DNA of 34,972 bases from Microcoleus sp. LEGE 07076 (GTDB lineage Bacteria; Cyanobacteriota; Cyanobacteriia; Cyanobacteriales; Microcoleaceae): positions 1 through 34,972 of the forward strand of contig NZ_JADEWV010000051.1 of the NCBI RefSeq assembly GCF_015207455.1, read 5' to 3'. Positions 34,646 through 34,972 of this stretch are shown piece after piece (the stretch's first letter is position 1; every line of letters starts with the position of its first letter). The notes below the pieces were generated by a model. The model made no database searches. It saw nothing but the letters and a program-made list of their open reading frames with translations, and was not told the origin of the DNA. Position numbers and translations under genes: made by a program.

Positions 34646-34972
34646 TGGCAATTTCCAGTAAAAATACACTCAGAATGAAAACAGTTTGCCCGGTCTACTT
34701 TTTTCGCCTGGTAAGGTGTTGCCCACCCTGACGCAGAGTAACAAAAGAAGAAAGAAAGAGAGAGAGAAATAAATAAAACCAACTGTTGAGGGCGTCTGGT
34801 GGGAAGTGCACGGATATCAAAATCCTAAAACCTTGAGAAATCTCATTTGTAGCTGAGCCAATCTCCCTCTAAATCCCCCTTAAAAAGGGGTAATTCGATC
34901 AATTCCGGTTCCCCCCTTCTTAAGGGGGGTTGGGGGGGATCGGGCATCGGATCTAAACGACATTTATCAGGG
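34646..34972. other. intergenic region at the window edge
   Basis: No gene is seen. It has a purine-rich run (34740-34770), two CCCCTT...AAGGGG palindromes (34876-34890 and 34912-34930) of a kind frequent in cyanobacterial spacers, and GATCAATTCCGGTT (34898-34911), which closely matches ATCAATTCCGGTT at 28028-28040. The promoter of the VWA-flavoprotein pair should lie at its left. Confidence 0.5.

Overview
The window looks like chromosomal DNA of a filamentous, non-heterocystous cyanobacterium of the Microcoleus/Oscillatoria/Phormidium type. This rests on dense GCGATCGC (HIP1) palindromes, heptamer short tandem repeats, many palindromic interspersed repeats, and cyanobacterial protein families: the Ser/Thr-His trifunctional kinase, a three-domain diiron flavoprotein, the CobT family of TIGR00303 type, DUF2232 and the DUF151 nuclease. 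The genus is an inference from these features; no rRNA or tRNA gene is present to test it.

Layout. 0-3.2 kb: ribE (riboflavin synthase, minus) diverges from a DUF151 nuclease gene followed 5 nt later by an aldo/keto reductase with a ferredoxin tail. 3.5-8.4 kb: a double-PAS membrane histidine kinase, a small exported protein and a small unknown protein, then a 66-bp tandem array filling the gap to a convergent Tat/lipoprotein-type solute-binding protein gene (8.4-9.5 kb). 10.0-10.4 kb: a coiled-coil unknown. 10.7-12.8 kb (minus): DUF2232 membrane protein then cobT, with the gap made almost entirely of 9-mer and 7-mer repeats, the latter ending at the cobT start codon. 13.2-14.5 kb (minus): Crp/Fnr regulator then universal stress protein. 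14.5-15.8 kb: a 1.3-kb gap with a candidate structured RNA. 15.8-20.2 kb: a 1444-residue protein with coiled coil, acidic linker and Hsp70/actin-like ATPase fold. 20.4-28.3 kb: a segment bounded by two 114-bp inverted copies of one repeat (about 90% identical), holding a 1882-residue Ser/Thr kinase-ATPase-GAF-His kinase and a heme-oxygenase-like putative di-metal oxidase. 28.7-31.9 kb: undecaprenyl-phosphate sugar transferase, pgsA and a chemoreceptor. 32.3-34.6 kb (minus): a VWA-like protein gene overlapping a diiron-flavoprotein gene whose metal ligands are mostly replaced.

How the genes relate. The window is a mixture of housekeeping (ribE, pgsA, cobT) and signalling genes (two large kinases, Crp/Fnr, Usp, MCP). 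Clear co-transcription candidates are DUF151-AKR, DUF2232-cobT, crp-usp and VWA-flavoprotein. No phage, CRISPR or intact insertion sequence was seen. Mobile DNA is represented by small palindromic, MITE-like repeats and one IS200/IS605-like end.

The best candidates for something undescribed are the inverted-repeat-bounded kinase/oxidase segment, the overlapping VWA-flavoprotein pair in which both proteins have lost expected metal ligands, the very large Hsp70-like protein, the candidate RNA at 14.85-15.15 kb, and the repeat arrays fused to start and stop codons.
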